Below are positions 45,221 to 58,600 of a stretch of DNA of 64,000 nucleotides, piece after piece. Source of the DNA: Mytilus galloprovincialis (lineage: Eukaryota; Mollusca; Bivalvia; Mytilida; Mytilidae); contig NC_134851.1 of the NCBI RefSeq assembly GCF_965363235.1, positions 37,104,321 through 37,168,320 of the forward strand. The letters run 5' to 3'. A program made the translations under genes and the position numbers. Numbering within the stretch: the stretch's first letter is position 1; the number at the start of each line of letters is the position of its first letter. The notes beneath the pieces are model-generated. The model was given only the letters and a program-made list of their open reading frames with translations, ran no database searches and was not told the DNA's origin.

Positions 45221-46247
45221 ACTCAAAGTATTTTGCATACTGTGAGAGAAATTTGTATTAGTGCTTATAATTTTAAGGACTTCAAATGTAAATCTTTAAA
45301 GATAATTACATATTTTTTTTTAAAATCTGCTGAAATAACTGGTTCAATGGATGCTGACCAGTTATTTGATACTAGTCCCAACAAAGTACATGTACAGTAA
45401 AAAATCTAGTGAGAAAATATTACCTTCCCTGTAAACACTGAAAACTAGATCTTTTCAATGTTTGTCTCATTTTAGCAAGGACGGTAATAAAAATGGATAT
45501 ACATTGAAATAAAATACAAACTCCACCCAATCTGATCATTTTCCTCCTTTAGTATCAAACCTCGAGTACAGCAGGCTATAGCTGCTTAACGTAAATTTAG
45601 TTTTAAATGCTAATATGTGAATAAATTCCTGGAGTACCAACTTCAATTTTTTTTCTGTCTGTATGCCTTTTTGGAACATCATTATTATTCGTATATATCC
45701 ACATCTGCTCGAAATGGGTTGGGGGATGTGGTCAGTCCAATATCTTCTGTAGGGGGATTGTCGCGCTCTCTTCAAGTAAGATAGACCTTGCTAGTTGTAA
45801 CAATTCCAAAGATCATGTCACAGAGCAAATTGCTGCCCTAACTTAAATAATCCTGTTTTTCATGAGTTGATGTTCAAATTTCTTTCCCTTTGGCCTAGTC
45901 GATTAACTTTACAAAACCTTCCCAATAGATTCAGAAATGACATTATTCTCGTCTTGAATCTACAGGAAATATTTACCACTGAACGTTTAGCAACTAACAA
46001 GAAAACATTGAAATCCAAACCATGAGAATTTGTTTATTACTTTTATTACTAATCAGTAACTGTACATTTTCTTTAATTAAAACAACTACAGGAAAACTAT
46101 ACAGAGACCAATTATAGTTGCTTACGTCTACGTCATTTTGGTCATTGGTAGATAAATTTTATTTGTCTTATTGGCAATCCTTCCGAATCCCATTATTTTT
46201 AACATTCGAAATTCTCTTAATCATGCCATTGTTTACATATTAAATAC

Positions 46248-46253
46248 TTTATT
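46248..46253 (-). terminator. Candidate polyadenylation signal of metalloproteinase copy 2
   Basis: AATAAA reads on the minus strand about 215 nt after the exon 17 stop. It is plausible as the 3' end signal, but AATAAA is frequent in AT-rich DNA. Confidence 0.35.
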
Positions 46254-46466
46254 TTTCCATCTTCCGAAGCATGCTTTCAGAACACTTTTTCTACCTCGTT
46301 ATTGACAATGATTGTTATCTAATGCTGTGATATACAGTCAAAAAGTATATGCTGTAGTATGAATGTCCATGTATATAAACGTCTATAGCCGTTTTAAAAT
46401 ATATGTGTTTTTTTAGGTTGTATCACATTTGTACAAATAAGAAAATGCAGTACAGTTTTTAAACAT

Positions 46467-46691
46467 TTAATATCGGTCAACATAATTATAATCGTCCATT
46501 TTTGAATAGTTATCTTGATAATGATACTGTGCATTCCAGACAGGTCTTATAACTTCTTTTGAGATTGTCGAATGGTTATCGTATATGTATATGTTATGCG
46601 GTGAATAGGGTTCTCCATGCAACACCCTCCGCGGCCATCTTCCATTTACCATTACTGGAGTTGAGGGGTTATCGTATGCAAAATAATCGGA
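46467..46691 (-). CDS. Metalloproteinase exon 17 (tyrosine-rich cytoplasmic tail, stop)
   Basis: The acceptor is TTTTTTCAG|TCC; the stop TAA is at 46467-46469. The 74 residues contain 11 tyrosines, including IYIYDNH and DDYNYVDRY at the C-terminus. Phase joins exon 16 exactly. Many tyrosines in acidic contexts suggest phosphorylation or adaptor binding, which is inference only. Confidence 0.8.
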   Translation of the reverse strand, partial: SDYFAYDNPSTPVMVNGRWPRRVLHGEPYSPHNIYIYDNHSTISKEVIRPVWNAQYHYQDNYSKMDDYNYVDRY

Positions 46692-49600
46692 CTGAAAAAA
46701 CAAAAGACATTAATCAGGTTAGTGTAAAGTACTATCAAAAGTGATTTCAATAAAGTCAATGTTTTTGTTTCGATTTATTGCAATATTTTTTTCAGATTTT
46801 GCTTGTCAAACTGATGTACCTACAATGAATAGTATTCTGAATTTTATATGAATGCATAAGGAAATGTTTGTACGTTTGTATATGATGTACCATCTTTGAG
46901 TCATTAACTATGTGAACATTTCTAGGGAGAAAACAAGGATTTGAAAGCGTATCGATTTTCAAATAAATGATGTTAAGAAGTACAAATTAGCATGACATAC
47001 GCGCGTTTCGTCTACAAAAGACTCATGAGTGACAAATAAAAAAGTTAAATCAAGTTCAAAGTCGATGAGCATTAATGATCTTAATTATGATAGAGTTTTT
47101 ACAGCTTAATCAACGTGTTTGTTAATTAACAAGATGTGCCTCCTAAGTTTAATTCGACATATTTCATGTTTTAGTGTGTCGGTCACAATTATGAAACCAA
47201 ATTATACTTAGTCTAGTAACATAGTAACATATGATGCTCTTCGAAAATGACAATGTGTTAAACATTCCCGTTGTTCAAAATGTGACTACTATGACAAAAG
47301 TCATGCATCTGTGTAAAATGATTCCAATTCATACCTCTGAAGATCTTTTAAAATCCTTTGTATTCCGACTGTGGTATTTAGAGTGTTTTCCCTGTCTTCT
47401 ATAGTACACTGTTAGACAAAGTATAACGATGCCAAGGATGGTCAAACTAATCACTGCAATACCTACTCCTATCACGACTGGGTCTACAATATGAATAAAA
47501 AAAAATAAAAATAAATTTGTAACTTATTTATTGAAAATATTTATTACTGGGCAATATAAATGGGAGACAATGAGAAGTTCCACAAGATTGGAGAGATGCC
47601 AACATAGTGCCACTTTACAAGAAAAGGGATACTCACCTAGCGGCCAATTATCGTCCAGTCTCCCTTACCTCCATCACATGTAAGCTGTTAGAGCATATAG
47701 TTCACAGTAGCATAATGAAACATTGTGATCAACAAAATATACTCTGTGACAACCAACATGGTTTCAGGAAACGCAGATCATGTGAAAGACAGCTCATCAT
47801 CACTATTGATCGTATAGCCAAATACCTTTCAAATGGCACCCAGATTGTCATCATACTCCTGGACTTTGAAACGGCATTTGACAAGGTTCCTCATACAAGA
47901 CTACTGTACAAACTAAAATTTTATGGAGTAAGGGGCCGGACAAACTACTGGATCAGTTCATTACTATCAAACAGGAAACAACAGGTAGTATTGGAAGGGG
48001 CTAGATCTCAACAAGACTATGTTCTGTCAGGAGTGCCACAGAGCACAGTACTAGGTCCTTTATTGTTCCTAAAATACATTAATTACATGCCCGGACAACA
48101 GTTTATACATGCTCTATCGTATCCAGAATGAGCTGATAGACATCAACAAGAGTACTTACCTCAAAGGTGGCGACAGTAGAACTCGTGGAGGACACAAGTT
48201 TTACCAACAGAGGGTCACCAGTGATTCTACAGGAACTCATTCTTTCCAAGAACAATCATGGAATGAAATACATTACCGTCCAGGGTTGCCGAAGCGTGAT
48301 CAGTTGAAGATTTCCGCTCAGGGCTACAGACAACACATTAATACCAGACTGAACGATTGTACATAATTTTAACCGTAACAACCTGATTTTATTGTAAATA
48401 CTGTATATATAGCTTTAGAGGACTAGATATGTAATGTCACCATGCGTAGTCCCGCAGAGTTTAAACGTTTCATTCAAGGAACCCAACTCTTATATGGAAG
48501 AAGAAGACGAAGAAGAAGAAGAGTACACGTTCTAGTGATACAGTTCACTGTTAAACTATTACTGGATATTCCGTAAAGCTCGATACAAATTTATCTGTAA
48601 ATCAAATCTAAAAACAAAGGCTGAAGAGCTAACAAACAAAATTGCCAACAGTAAAGCCAAACCCGAACAAGGATACAGAGCTTGGCATGAGAGAAGAAAA
48701 GTATCAGATGTACTTCTTCGTACAAAAATCAAGTAAAACCCCTTGAATAAGAACTCTGATAATTGACGTTTAACATGTCAAGACTATAATCATTGTTAAT
48801 TGAATTGATGTTAACATTGTTAACCTACCTATAATACTGTAAATATTATCTACAACATCAGTTTCATTAAGAGTAGATGTGCCTGGCTGCTGAGTTGTGT
48901 CTGTTGATACTATTGTTGCTTTCTGTGTCGGTGTTGATTCTGTTATAGTTTTGGTTGAACCAACTTTTTGGGCCGTTGAGGTTAGAACAGTTGTGGTAGT
49001 TTTAACATATTCTGTTGTTGATTTCGACGTTTCTTCAAGTCTCGTTGTTAATTCCGTTGTTGCAGTCACACCTTTAGTTGAACTTTTCGGTTTTGTTGTT
49101 GTAGTGGTAGCTGATGTAGTTTCTACCTGTTCTGTCGATGGTGATTTAGGTGTTGTTGCAACACTTGGAGTTGTTGAAGGGTTGGTCGTTATTTTTTGAG
49201 GTGTTGTAGTATCTGCCATTGTTGTATGAATTGCGGGAGTTGTAGTTTTTGATTCAGTAGATTTTTCCATTGTTGTTTTAGTTTCGGAAGTGGTTTCTGG
49301 TTCCGTAGGAGTTGTTTTTAACGGCGTAGATGTATCCGAACCCTCTGTTGTAAAATGTTCTGTACTAGTGACATAACGTTGTGTTGAAATAGGTACTGTC
49401 GTTGTTTCAGGGAAACATGAACCACAACAAAATTGAGACACAACAGGTTGAGAAGTACATAGGCCTGGATTGTTAGCATACGCATCTGCGCATGTCCAAC
49501 CAACGTTACTAAATATAATACCTTTCCTGTCACCATACAAACAGTTTTCTGTAAAAGAGTTAATTTTATAATAAAAATACTATGGTCTTGTACTAGGTAA

Positions 49601-52600
49601 TACAATTAACGGTACCAATTTTCTGGCACCAGATGCGCATTTCGACAATACATGTCTCTTCAGTGATGCTCGTGGCCAAAATATCTGAGATCCAAAGCTT
49701 ATATAAAAGATGAAGAGCTATAATCCAAAAGGTCCAAAAAGTATAGCCAAATCCGTAAAATGTGGTTTATTTTTACAGCTTTCCGGCTAAATTGATATTT
49801 ATGCAAGACAAAAAAAAATATAACATAAAGAATAGTTGAATGAACTAGTAGTATATAGTAATTTCACATTTGGATCTATGTTTATCTTCGTTTTCTGGGA
49901 TTTAGAACACATCAAAGATACAAGACTACTAATTTGGCACGCCACGGTCATTCAGATGTGTGTTTTGTCTACTTGTCACTCATCAGTTAGCGCAAATCAA
50001 ATATAAATATTGTGGATTAAAAACAGAAAATTCAAAAAGGTTATACAAGATACTGTGAAAGCAATCTATTTCCGGGGGTAGCAAAACCTCGGTGTTAAGG
50101 TACTAATAATTCAATATCTTATAAACAAAAGTTTAAAAAAATGTTTAGTCTCATTGTGTAATGTTATGCATTGACACAGTACTGATGCGCTAAGATGAGC
50201 AATGAACAAAACTGGACTAAGTTGTAGTTTTGACAAATCACAGACTAATATAAAATATATAACGTACTAATTGTTTGAGCAAACAATTTCCGGAACTCAA
50301 TCGTCAAAAAAAGACTGAGCTAGAATGTGTACTTTTATGAAATATATTTTCAAACTATGTGAAAATTAGCGGCAAGTTTTTAATAAGTTTTGGATTTTTA
50401 TGTTAGACATAAAAAATATGTTGAGTTATATTATCATTCATAATAGGTATTTTTTTGTTTTTAGATTTTTGTCCCTTTCCCCGGGGAAAATAGCAATTAA
50501 ACAGTAAAGGACTTAGGTGTTATACTAAAAGCAAAACAGACAGTGTAAGTGTCTTTGTTTTTTAAAATCAAATCAAGTAGTTGAAATCAACGAATCCTTT
50601 TTTTTTTCATAATAAGATCGACTATAACATCATTGCCATTGCATTTAACAGAACAAAAGAGAGACGAAATATACAAGAGGAGCATTCAAACTAACAAATA
50701 AAACGTACTAATATATATAGTGCACCAAACTCCGAAACAGTGGTGATGTTGCTGCGCTAAAGTCAATGTAGCGTAGTAAAGAGGACGTAACCGCTGTTTC
50801 GGAGTTTGATAATGCACTGGACTGCTGCCTGCCATTCTGTTTTGTTTCTCGAATTGTAATAGTCTCAATCGTTCAGACATTTTGAAAATCAAGTGTTTCT
50901 TTGCAAAGCCAATCGTCAAAGAAACGGAGGCTAGAACTACATCTCTTGGTTAACTAAAACCTGAATACCATGATACTTCATTCGTCATAACAATATTACA
51001 ATGAATGATCACGGTAGGTAATGTATATTCACCAGTGAATAATTAGACAGATAAAATGGTTATAAAAAAACAATAAATTACGCAGGTACTTACATTCATA
51101 TATATATGTAATATTTAAAGTAGTCTTTGGAACGTATTTGATAGGTGCAATTGTTATTAATGTCGATGAAGACAAAGAGATGTAGATTATTTCCCCAAGG
51201 AGACAGTATACTATCAAAAAATACTAATAATACATCCAGGCGAAAAATAGTCTAGAAAGGTGTTAGTACAATATGCCAAGCTCTAAATCGTCCCGAGCTC
51301 TAAAATTGTTAAAGAGATACTATCCTCCCCTACAACCAAATTCTCTAAATTATAACAAAAGTATTCTAAAAACGACACAATACAACTTAGGACAGGTAAT
51401 ACATTATTGCCACATATTCAAGTAAAATATATATTTTTTGACCTTTTTACCTATTGTGTCTCTTTCTTCTTATACGTATCGATGACAGTATAATGGAATT
51501 TGATGCGACTGTCATACAAGTGAGAGGTTTAGCTAGCTATAAAACCAGGATCAATCCACCATTTTCTACATTTGAAAATGCCTATACCAAGTCAGGAATA
51601 TGACAGTTCTTGTCCATTAGTTTTTGATGCGTTTTGTTACTTGATTTTGCCATATGATTATAGACTTTCCAAATTGATTTTCCTCTGAGTTCAGTATTTT
51701 TGTGATTTTACTTTTTTTCATAACTTGGTTTTTGGATCATCCCTTTTTGCTTCCAGGTTCAACTTATTCAATACGTTCATAAATTTCATCGCTGATTAAT
51801 TCATGCATGGATTAGTGTGACTATAAATTTTCATTTTATTTCACGTGCAATTAGTTGCTAGCTCTCATCAAAGACATCCAGGCTAATAATTTGTACGCCA
51901 GACCCCTGTGTAGTCCACACAGATTCGTTACCACCGTTTTGCTCTTCAACTTGTTCCTTTTCTAACTTCAGCCTCGACTGTACTTACATTATTTCTCTTC
52001 TAATGTTCGAGAAATTAACCTTACCGTTCCCTTTGGGGGCTTTAACATCCTGGGTACACACACCAGAAACACACCACTAAAATGGTAAAACCAATTTGTT
52101 ATCTAACGTAATATAAAACACTGCTTGACCAAGTTGTATTATAAACGCATTCTTGAATATCACTGAACTTTTTTTCTCTATAGACAATGATAGATTATTA
52201 CTTTGAGCGATGAAATTGCAAAACACCAATCTCAAGGTTCATCATAACAAACGGACAAATATGGCTGTATTTACATGCCAAAAAGTACTCTGAGTACAGA
52301 CTTACCTGTGAACTTGGAAACATTTTAATGCCTGGCATCCACTAGATATAGTAAAGTTAAATGCATTTTGTGTTTCAGAAAGATAAAATCTCTTTTGGAT
52401 TTTGATGGGCATTTTTTTTCCTTCATGCTAAAGGTGTGAACATTAACTAAGTTGTGGTACAACTATGAGATGCACCCTCAGGTAAAAAACCAGTTTGTAT
52501 TGTTTTGATTGTCCTTAATTGACATGGACAAGAGGTATCTTCACAACTATAGGTGAATTAAAGAGTTTATCTGAGTCAGCTGTGAGTGGACAGTATCAAA

Positions 52601-55600
52601 GTAATTCAGGTGTTTGTTTATTTTTGCACCTTCTGCTGAAAGGAAAAAAAAAATGCCCATCAAAAACCAAGAAAGATTTTATCTTTCTTAAATACAAAAT
52701 GCATTTAACTTTTATATATCTAGTGGATACTAGGCATTAAAACTTTCCAAACAGCACAGGTAAGTATGTACACAGAGTGGTTTTGAGGTGAAAATATGGC
52801 CATATTTGCATGTCCATTTGTTATCATGAACCTTAACAAATATTTTTAAGTTTATTAGAAAATATCAGAAGGTTTACCTTCGATAGCAATACTAGTATAC
52901 AAAATAAAATTATTAAAGTATTTAAAAAAGAATAGTTTTAAAACACCAGTTCTAATGACAGTTAAGTTTGATAATATTAAACCTAGTAGCAATACGGCAA
53001 ATGAAGTCATGACAATAGTCTTTATCGTTCTGTATCACATGAATAAAAGAACTGTAAAATATCATGTATGCCTCTTAATAATGTAAAAAACAATGGTTTA
53101 GCTAAGATCAAATGAGTTTAATTCACTCACCTTTTGATTGCCACACTGCGTTCCTGTCCCTGCAACCGCTGACTGGCATTGAGCAATGTCTTGTTTGTAA
53201 CACCAAAGAATATTACATATTGTCGAAAAATCGGCGTTGTATTGTTCCTTTAATTATAAAAATATGGAAATGAATTCACAGTAAATTATTCGATAACAGC
53301 AGCAAAGGTATCTAATAAAGGTCTATCTCATATACAATTTCCTAAGGTATATATTAAAAGTAATTGTAACTTCTCTAATAGAATTATGGGATGGAACGAC
53401 TGAAATTGATAACACGTTAGATTTACGGTAAAATCAAGAAGTAGTGTCCTCATGAGAGATGTTTCGCTGTCTTTGACCTATATGACAACATAGTTATCGG
53501 ATTTGTTTCTAGCGTTAATTCCCTTTTCTGAATTTGATCTAAACTTTTAAAAATCAAACAATGGACGAGTTTATCGACTCCAAGCATGTGTTCTAATTAA
53601 GAAACGCGGACGATACTGATCGTGAATCGAAGACATACTACCAACGCCAAAATAAACTTCACACGTGACATTCAAAGTCATGTGCCTTTCAAACTATAAA
53701 CAGTAAGTACTCATACAGTTACTCTTATTTTTTAAGAGCTAGAACATTTTTTTATTGAAGCATATTTGATAAAACATTAGTTTGGTGTCAGTAAAACTAC
53801 CTTATATTATGATGACAGTATTACAAAATTCGCAGTTCATCTACAGTGGTTATTAGCTTATCAACACTGAGGTGGTGAGAACTAAACCCCTATGTGTCAT
53901 AAACCCCTCTTTGTCAAAGTATTTTCAACTTCAATTGGTCATTTCAGAATCTAAAGCATCATGGGTAATTTTATTGTTCGTACCCCAAAATGAAAATAAT
54001 GTCATGTCATTGGTTAAATTTCCATTGTTTATGATATTTTTAACCAATCAGGACGTTTTGGTGGACACTTTTGAAAATATTACCCAGAATGCATTAGATT
54101 CTGAAACGGCGAATTGACAATGACCACCAGTTTTCCTGTCGAAGTTCATTGGTTTGTTTCAATGTACTCCTGTTTAATCCATCATCCAAAAATGACCGTC
54201 GTAATATAGCCAAATGTGTTAAGAACACTGATTCGACCATATTCATTATGCTATTGATGATGTATAATACAGAACACAGATGAAAATATACTGTTTTGAA
54301 CGATCCTGGTTCAGTAAATCTGCAAAAGCGCTGTTACATGTATTGAACTACATCAAGTAAATTAGAAAATCTCGATATTAGATAGACACGAAGTGGACAT
54401 GAATAGATTAAACGCGAAATAAAGTATCCCCGAAAATAAGTTGGTTTACAATATTACTGTATTTTTTTTACCCTGCACAAGTATGATCCATCTCCGTGCA
54501 GCTGTACACATTGACTATCTGCATTATATACTTGTCCTGCTAGAAACTGGTCGTAAGGAGATTGAGCTGTCGGGTCAAAACTTGGACTTAATGTCTTCAT
54601 ACAATTGTTATTAACCCTATGGATATAAAAAGCGCCATATTTATTTTGAAAAAATTACAATTTTTCTAGATATACTTTCCCATATTTTTCGTCAGTCAAT
54701 AACACAATTGTATCGTGTTTCATAAATGTTCTGCACTACTTCACTATAAATCGTTATAAAAGATTGGTTATATGAACAGATGTAGGAAAACGCATACAAA
54801 GACCAAAACAAATGGTAATGGCATTCATACGAATATACGAGGATGTGGAATGATTGCCAATGAGACAACCCTCCACTAGAGACGAATGACCTAGACGTTA
54901 AAATCTATAATAGGTCACCATAAAACCATCAAAAATAAGCAAAGCCGATAAACGGGCTTGTTTATGTATAAAACAAGAAATTCTGAAAGCAATTCAATTG
55001 AGAAAAAGATCGGCCTGGTTTATGTATAATACAATGATCTAAAAACGATATACTGTACAGAAACAAACGACAACTACTGAATCACATGTTCCTGACTTGG
55101 GACAGACACATACACATGTAGTGGGGTTAAACAAGTTTGTTTGCACCAAACTCTCTCCCTAACCTTGGAAAGTGATGTTAAAGTATAAAATGAGGAATAA
55201 ACTTAAAAAAGCAATCAAAAAGCAAAATTGCATCGTGATACCGTCCTTACTAAAATACACTGATACTGTCATATAAAGTACACTCATTTTACAATTCTTT
55301 GATCATGTTGATGGTATCCACAGAGTTGTCTTTTTTTTCGATGATTTGTAAACATAAAGATGAGGATTGGCTATTATTGACCAAATTTGTATACCAATTA
55401 TATGTATATTTCACTTTAACTGAATTTGATTTCCGTTAGAAGGTTATTTGGAGGAAGGACCACAACAGTTCGTCAGTGGTTATCGTTTTTTGATCCTAGT
55501 ATACATGTATAAATATTTGTGGAGTAAGACTTGTACAACAAGAATAAACCTGCAGGCGCATTCTTAACATCTGATGGCATGAAAATATATCAAACCAAGA

Positions 55601-58600
55601 TCCGTAGGAAAATACAATACCCACTTGATAAAGAGTTTTAAAAAGAGAAAATGAATAATGTACACACTGAGGAAGCAAAATGAAAATAACAGCAATTCCG
55701 ATCATAATGGAACCCACAAATCAGCGGCAAACCCATATACACTTGAAAAGAAACATTCTAGCTTAGATGTAGAAATACGATACAAGTAGCATGATCTGGA
55801 CAGGCTAGCAAAATAATAGAACTAGGTGAAGAAATATCGTCAGTGGCCTATGCTTTATCAACGGAAAACAAGATTCAGCAAAGTAAGCATACATGTAAAA
55901 GACAATTGTTTAGTTTGTAAGTTAGTGAATACATAATGGTAGATCCAAGTCTGTTTGTGACTGGTTTTTTTTTCTAATCTATTCAATAATTTAATATAGT
56001 CAAATTTTTGAAAAAAATATTTGCTTAACTTTGAATTTTTCGAAAAAAGAAGGATTAATTCTTCATTAAGAATACATATTTGAAAGAACTTTTTTGATCC
56101 GATCGTGACTCATAATCATGAGTCTTTTAAAGACGAAACACATTTTTGGAGTAAACAATTATAACCCGTACAAAGCATATAGTAAATGTTTTGTGACACA
56201 ATTATAGATCATGAACTGATATTAATATCAAAATATACCATCTTTAACGACCTGACAACAGTATGGTAACAATATCCTTTCTGAATAATTTAAGTCTGTT
56301 TTTAAATGTTTGGTTATTTTTTGCAGTGAATGCGGACATTTATTTACTTGGTAAAGAATATTACAATAACAGATTGGATGTGAAATACCCGAACCTATAA
56401 GATGTCTGTATGTTGTTTTTTTTTACGAATGAAGTCCTTGTTCCTATGATAAAATTTAGAAAATGTTTTGAATAGTTTGTGATTTCGAAAACTCTTGTGT
56501 AATAATTCTTCAGTAATACATAGATTGCTTTCGTTAAAATCAAATACGTTGTTATATGCACGAGCGAATCGAACAAGTTGAGATATATAAACACCATAAG
56601 ATGAAGGCAAGGAAACGTCACCATCTAAATAATTCACAATAGGAAATAAATTATCTGTTTTATCACAAATTTTGATTTTTCAAAAAAGCAAAATGAATTA
56701 AGATTGCATGCCTTGTATTTTGTTGTATCCTTCGGTAGGTTTCTTATTAACATATTTATTAACGATGTTCTAGTCTGTCTATACATTCTGTTTTGCAACT
56801 TATACTACTTAAAACTTACGAATCAAGTTGATCGATGTATGAGGTAAAATATTGTGTAGAACAAGAAGAGAATATCCAAGGATGTGCTGCAGTGGCCCCT
56901 TGTTGTGGCATACTAGATGGTGCCATTATATATGCGTCAGATGAACTACACAGGTTACCAGTACCGTCATGTTTGGCACTCAAACTGAAAAAAGAAGATG
57001 TGGTACATGTATGCTTGCTATTGACGTCAATGAGACAATTCGTCGCAATAAACCAAATGACACAGAAATTAACCATAAGCAACAAAATGCAAAACAGCAT
57101 TGTTAAAAAAATATTTTCTTGACGCTTATACATTGAATGCATTTATACATTTTCAGTTACGTGCAGCGTGTATATGTTTACGCTCTATGTAACTGAAAAT
57201 ATGAACTGTCAACGGATAAATCTTGTTCATAAGCATTTCAGAATTTTATTAGAATGGTCACCTTAATGATCGTAAGCATATGTATTGAATGGAACAGTTT
57301 TAGTCTAACATAACAAAAATACTATATATAGGGCTTACCAGTGTCCTAGTTCGTGCGCTGCTGTTGTTATGACAACGAAATCAAATCTTTCCTCAACTAT
57401 GGATTGGCTGTTTTCTGTACACACAGCACTAGTGAAAGCTAGACCTATACAATGGGTCACAACTCATTTTAGATACATTGTAGTTTAAAGAGTATGCCCA
57501 ATACAAACCAATATTTCTACAAAAAACAGTGCTGGATACACAGTCAACTTTTGTTTGTTTTACCATCTTGATTACAGTCACTGTCAGAACAAGGCCTTAT
57601 TTTAATCTTATCAGAAAGTTATATACAGATTTTTTTTAACGAATATATGTATCATTTTTAGGTCCATTGAAAAGTTGTTTTTAAGGTTGACGAAATTTGA
57701 CGAAATTGATTCAAACTGACTGCTGATAACAAAATAGTATTTCACAACTCAGCGTTCATAAATTTATGAAACAAAGACAATTATATTCTATTTTTGGGGT
57801 GTAAAAAATCGTAGCAAATGCCCTTTAAATTATGCATTTAAAAAGATGCACATGACATTAAATATTTAAAACCACCTAATACATATTAGCACGTGATATG
57901 GTAAATGTCTTACCTGCATTTCCTGTTAACCCAGATGCTGTCAGATCGTATCTTTAAATAAAATAGAAATTGTTGGATGGTATAAATTGCTGATACACTA
58001 CAGCTTTGGAGACACATGCCGTTTGATTTTACATATAAAACACAAATAATTCAGACTTACCAGTGAATTAAAGAAAATCTCATATTTTGACCTATGGTAG
58101 TATGAAAAACTTGAATGTGATATTATTGCCAATGCGAAATCTACCTTCAAGAGTTTAAGTGCTCAGTCTTGTTTTTACGTTGTGTTGTTTTGTCTTATGG
58201 TCAATTTTCGTTTCTTTTTTTGTCAGCGTTTGTCAATTTGTCATCGATTCATGAATGTGAATGTCCCTTTAATATATTCCACCTGCATGATTGTATCTTT
58301 GACTGGCATATACAGCTGATTTACGAATTAATGTTTGCTTCGTAAAAGACTATATTTTTTATCAAGAGGCTGAGTCCCAAGGGCTTAACCAGGGTAAATT
58401 GGATGTGGATGCCTGAACACGCCGAGCGGAGCGAGTTGAAAAAAATTTGGGACCTTTTTATGCAGAAAATTAAATTTTTTCGGTCTTTTTCTTTGAATGA
58501 ATTTGTACTTACCCCAGATTCCGACACCTCTTAGATTTTTGTTTTAAATCAATGAATAATAGCCTTGAAAATATCGAATAGGGTCACAATGATAATTTTA

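Noticed and set aside
48897-49199. 100-codon plus-strand open frame rich in Val
   Set aside because: It is the antisense shadow of the Thr/Ser mucin exon on the minus strand.
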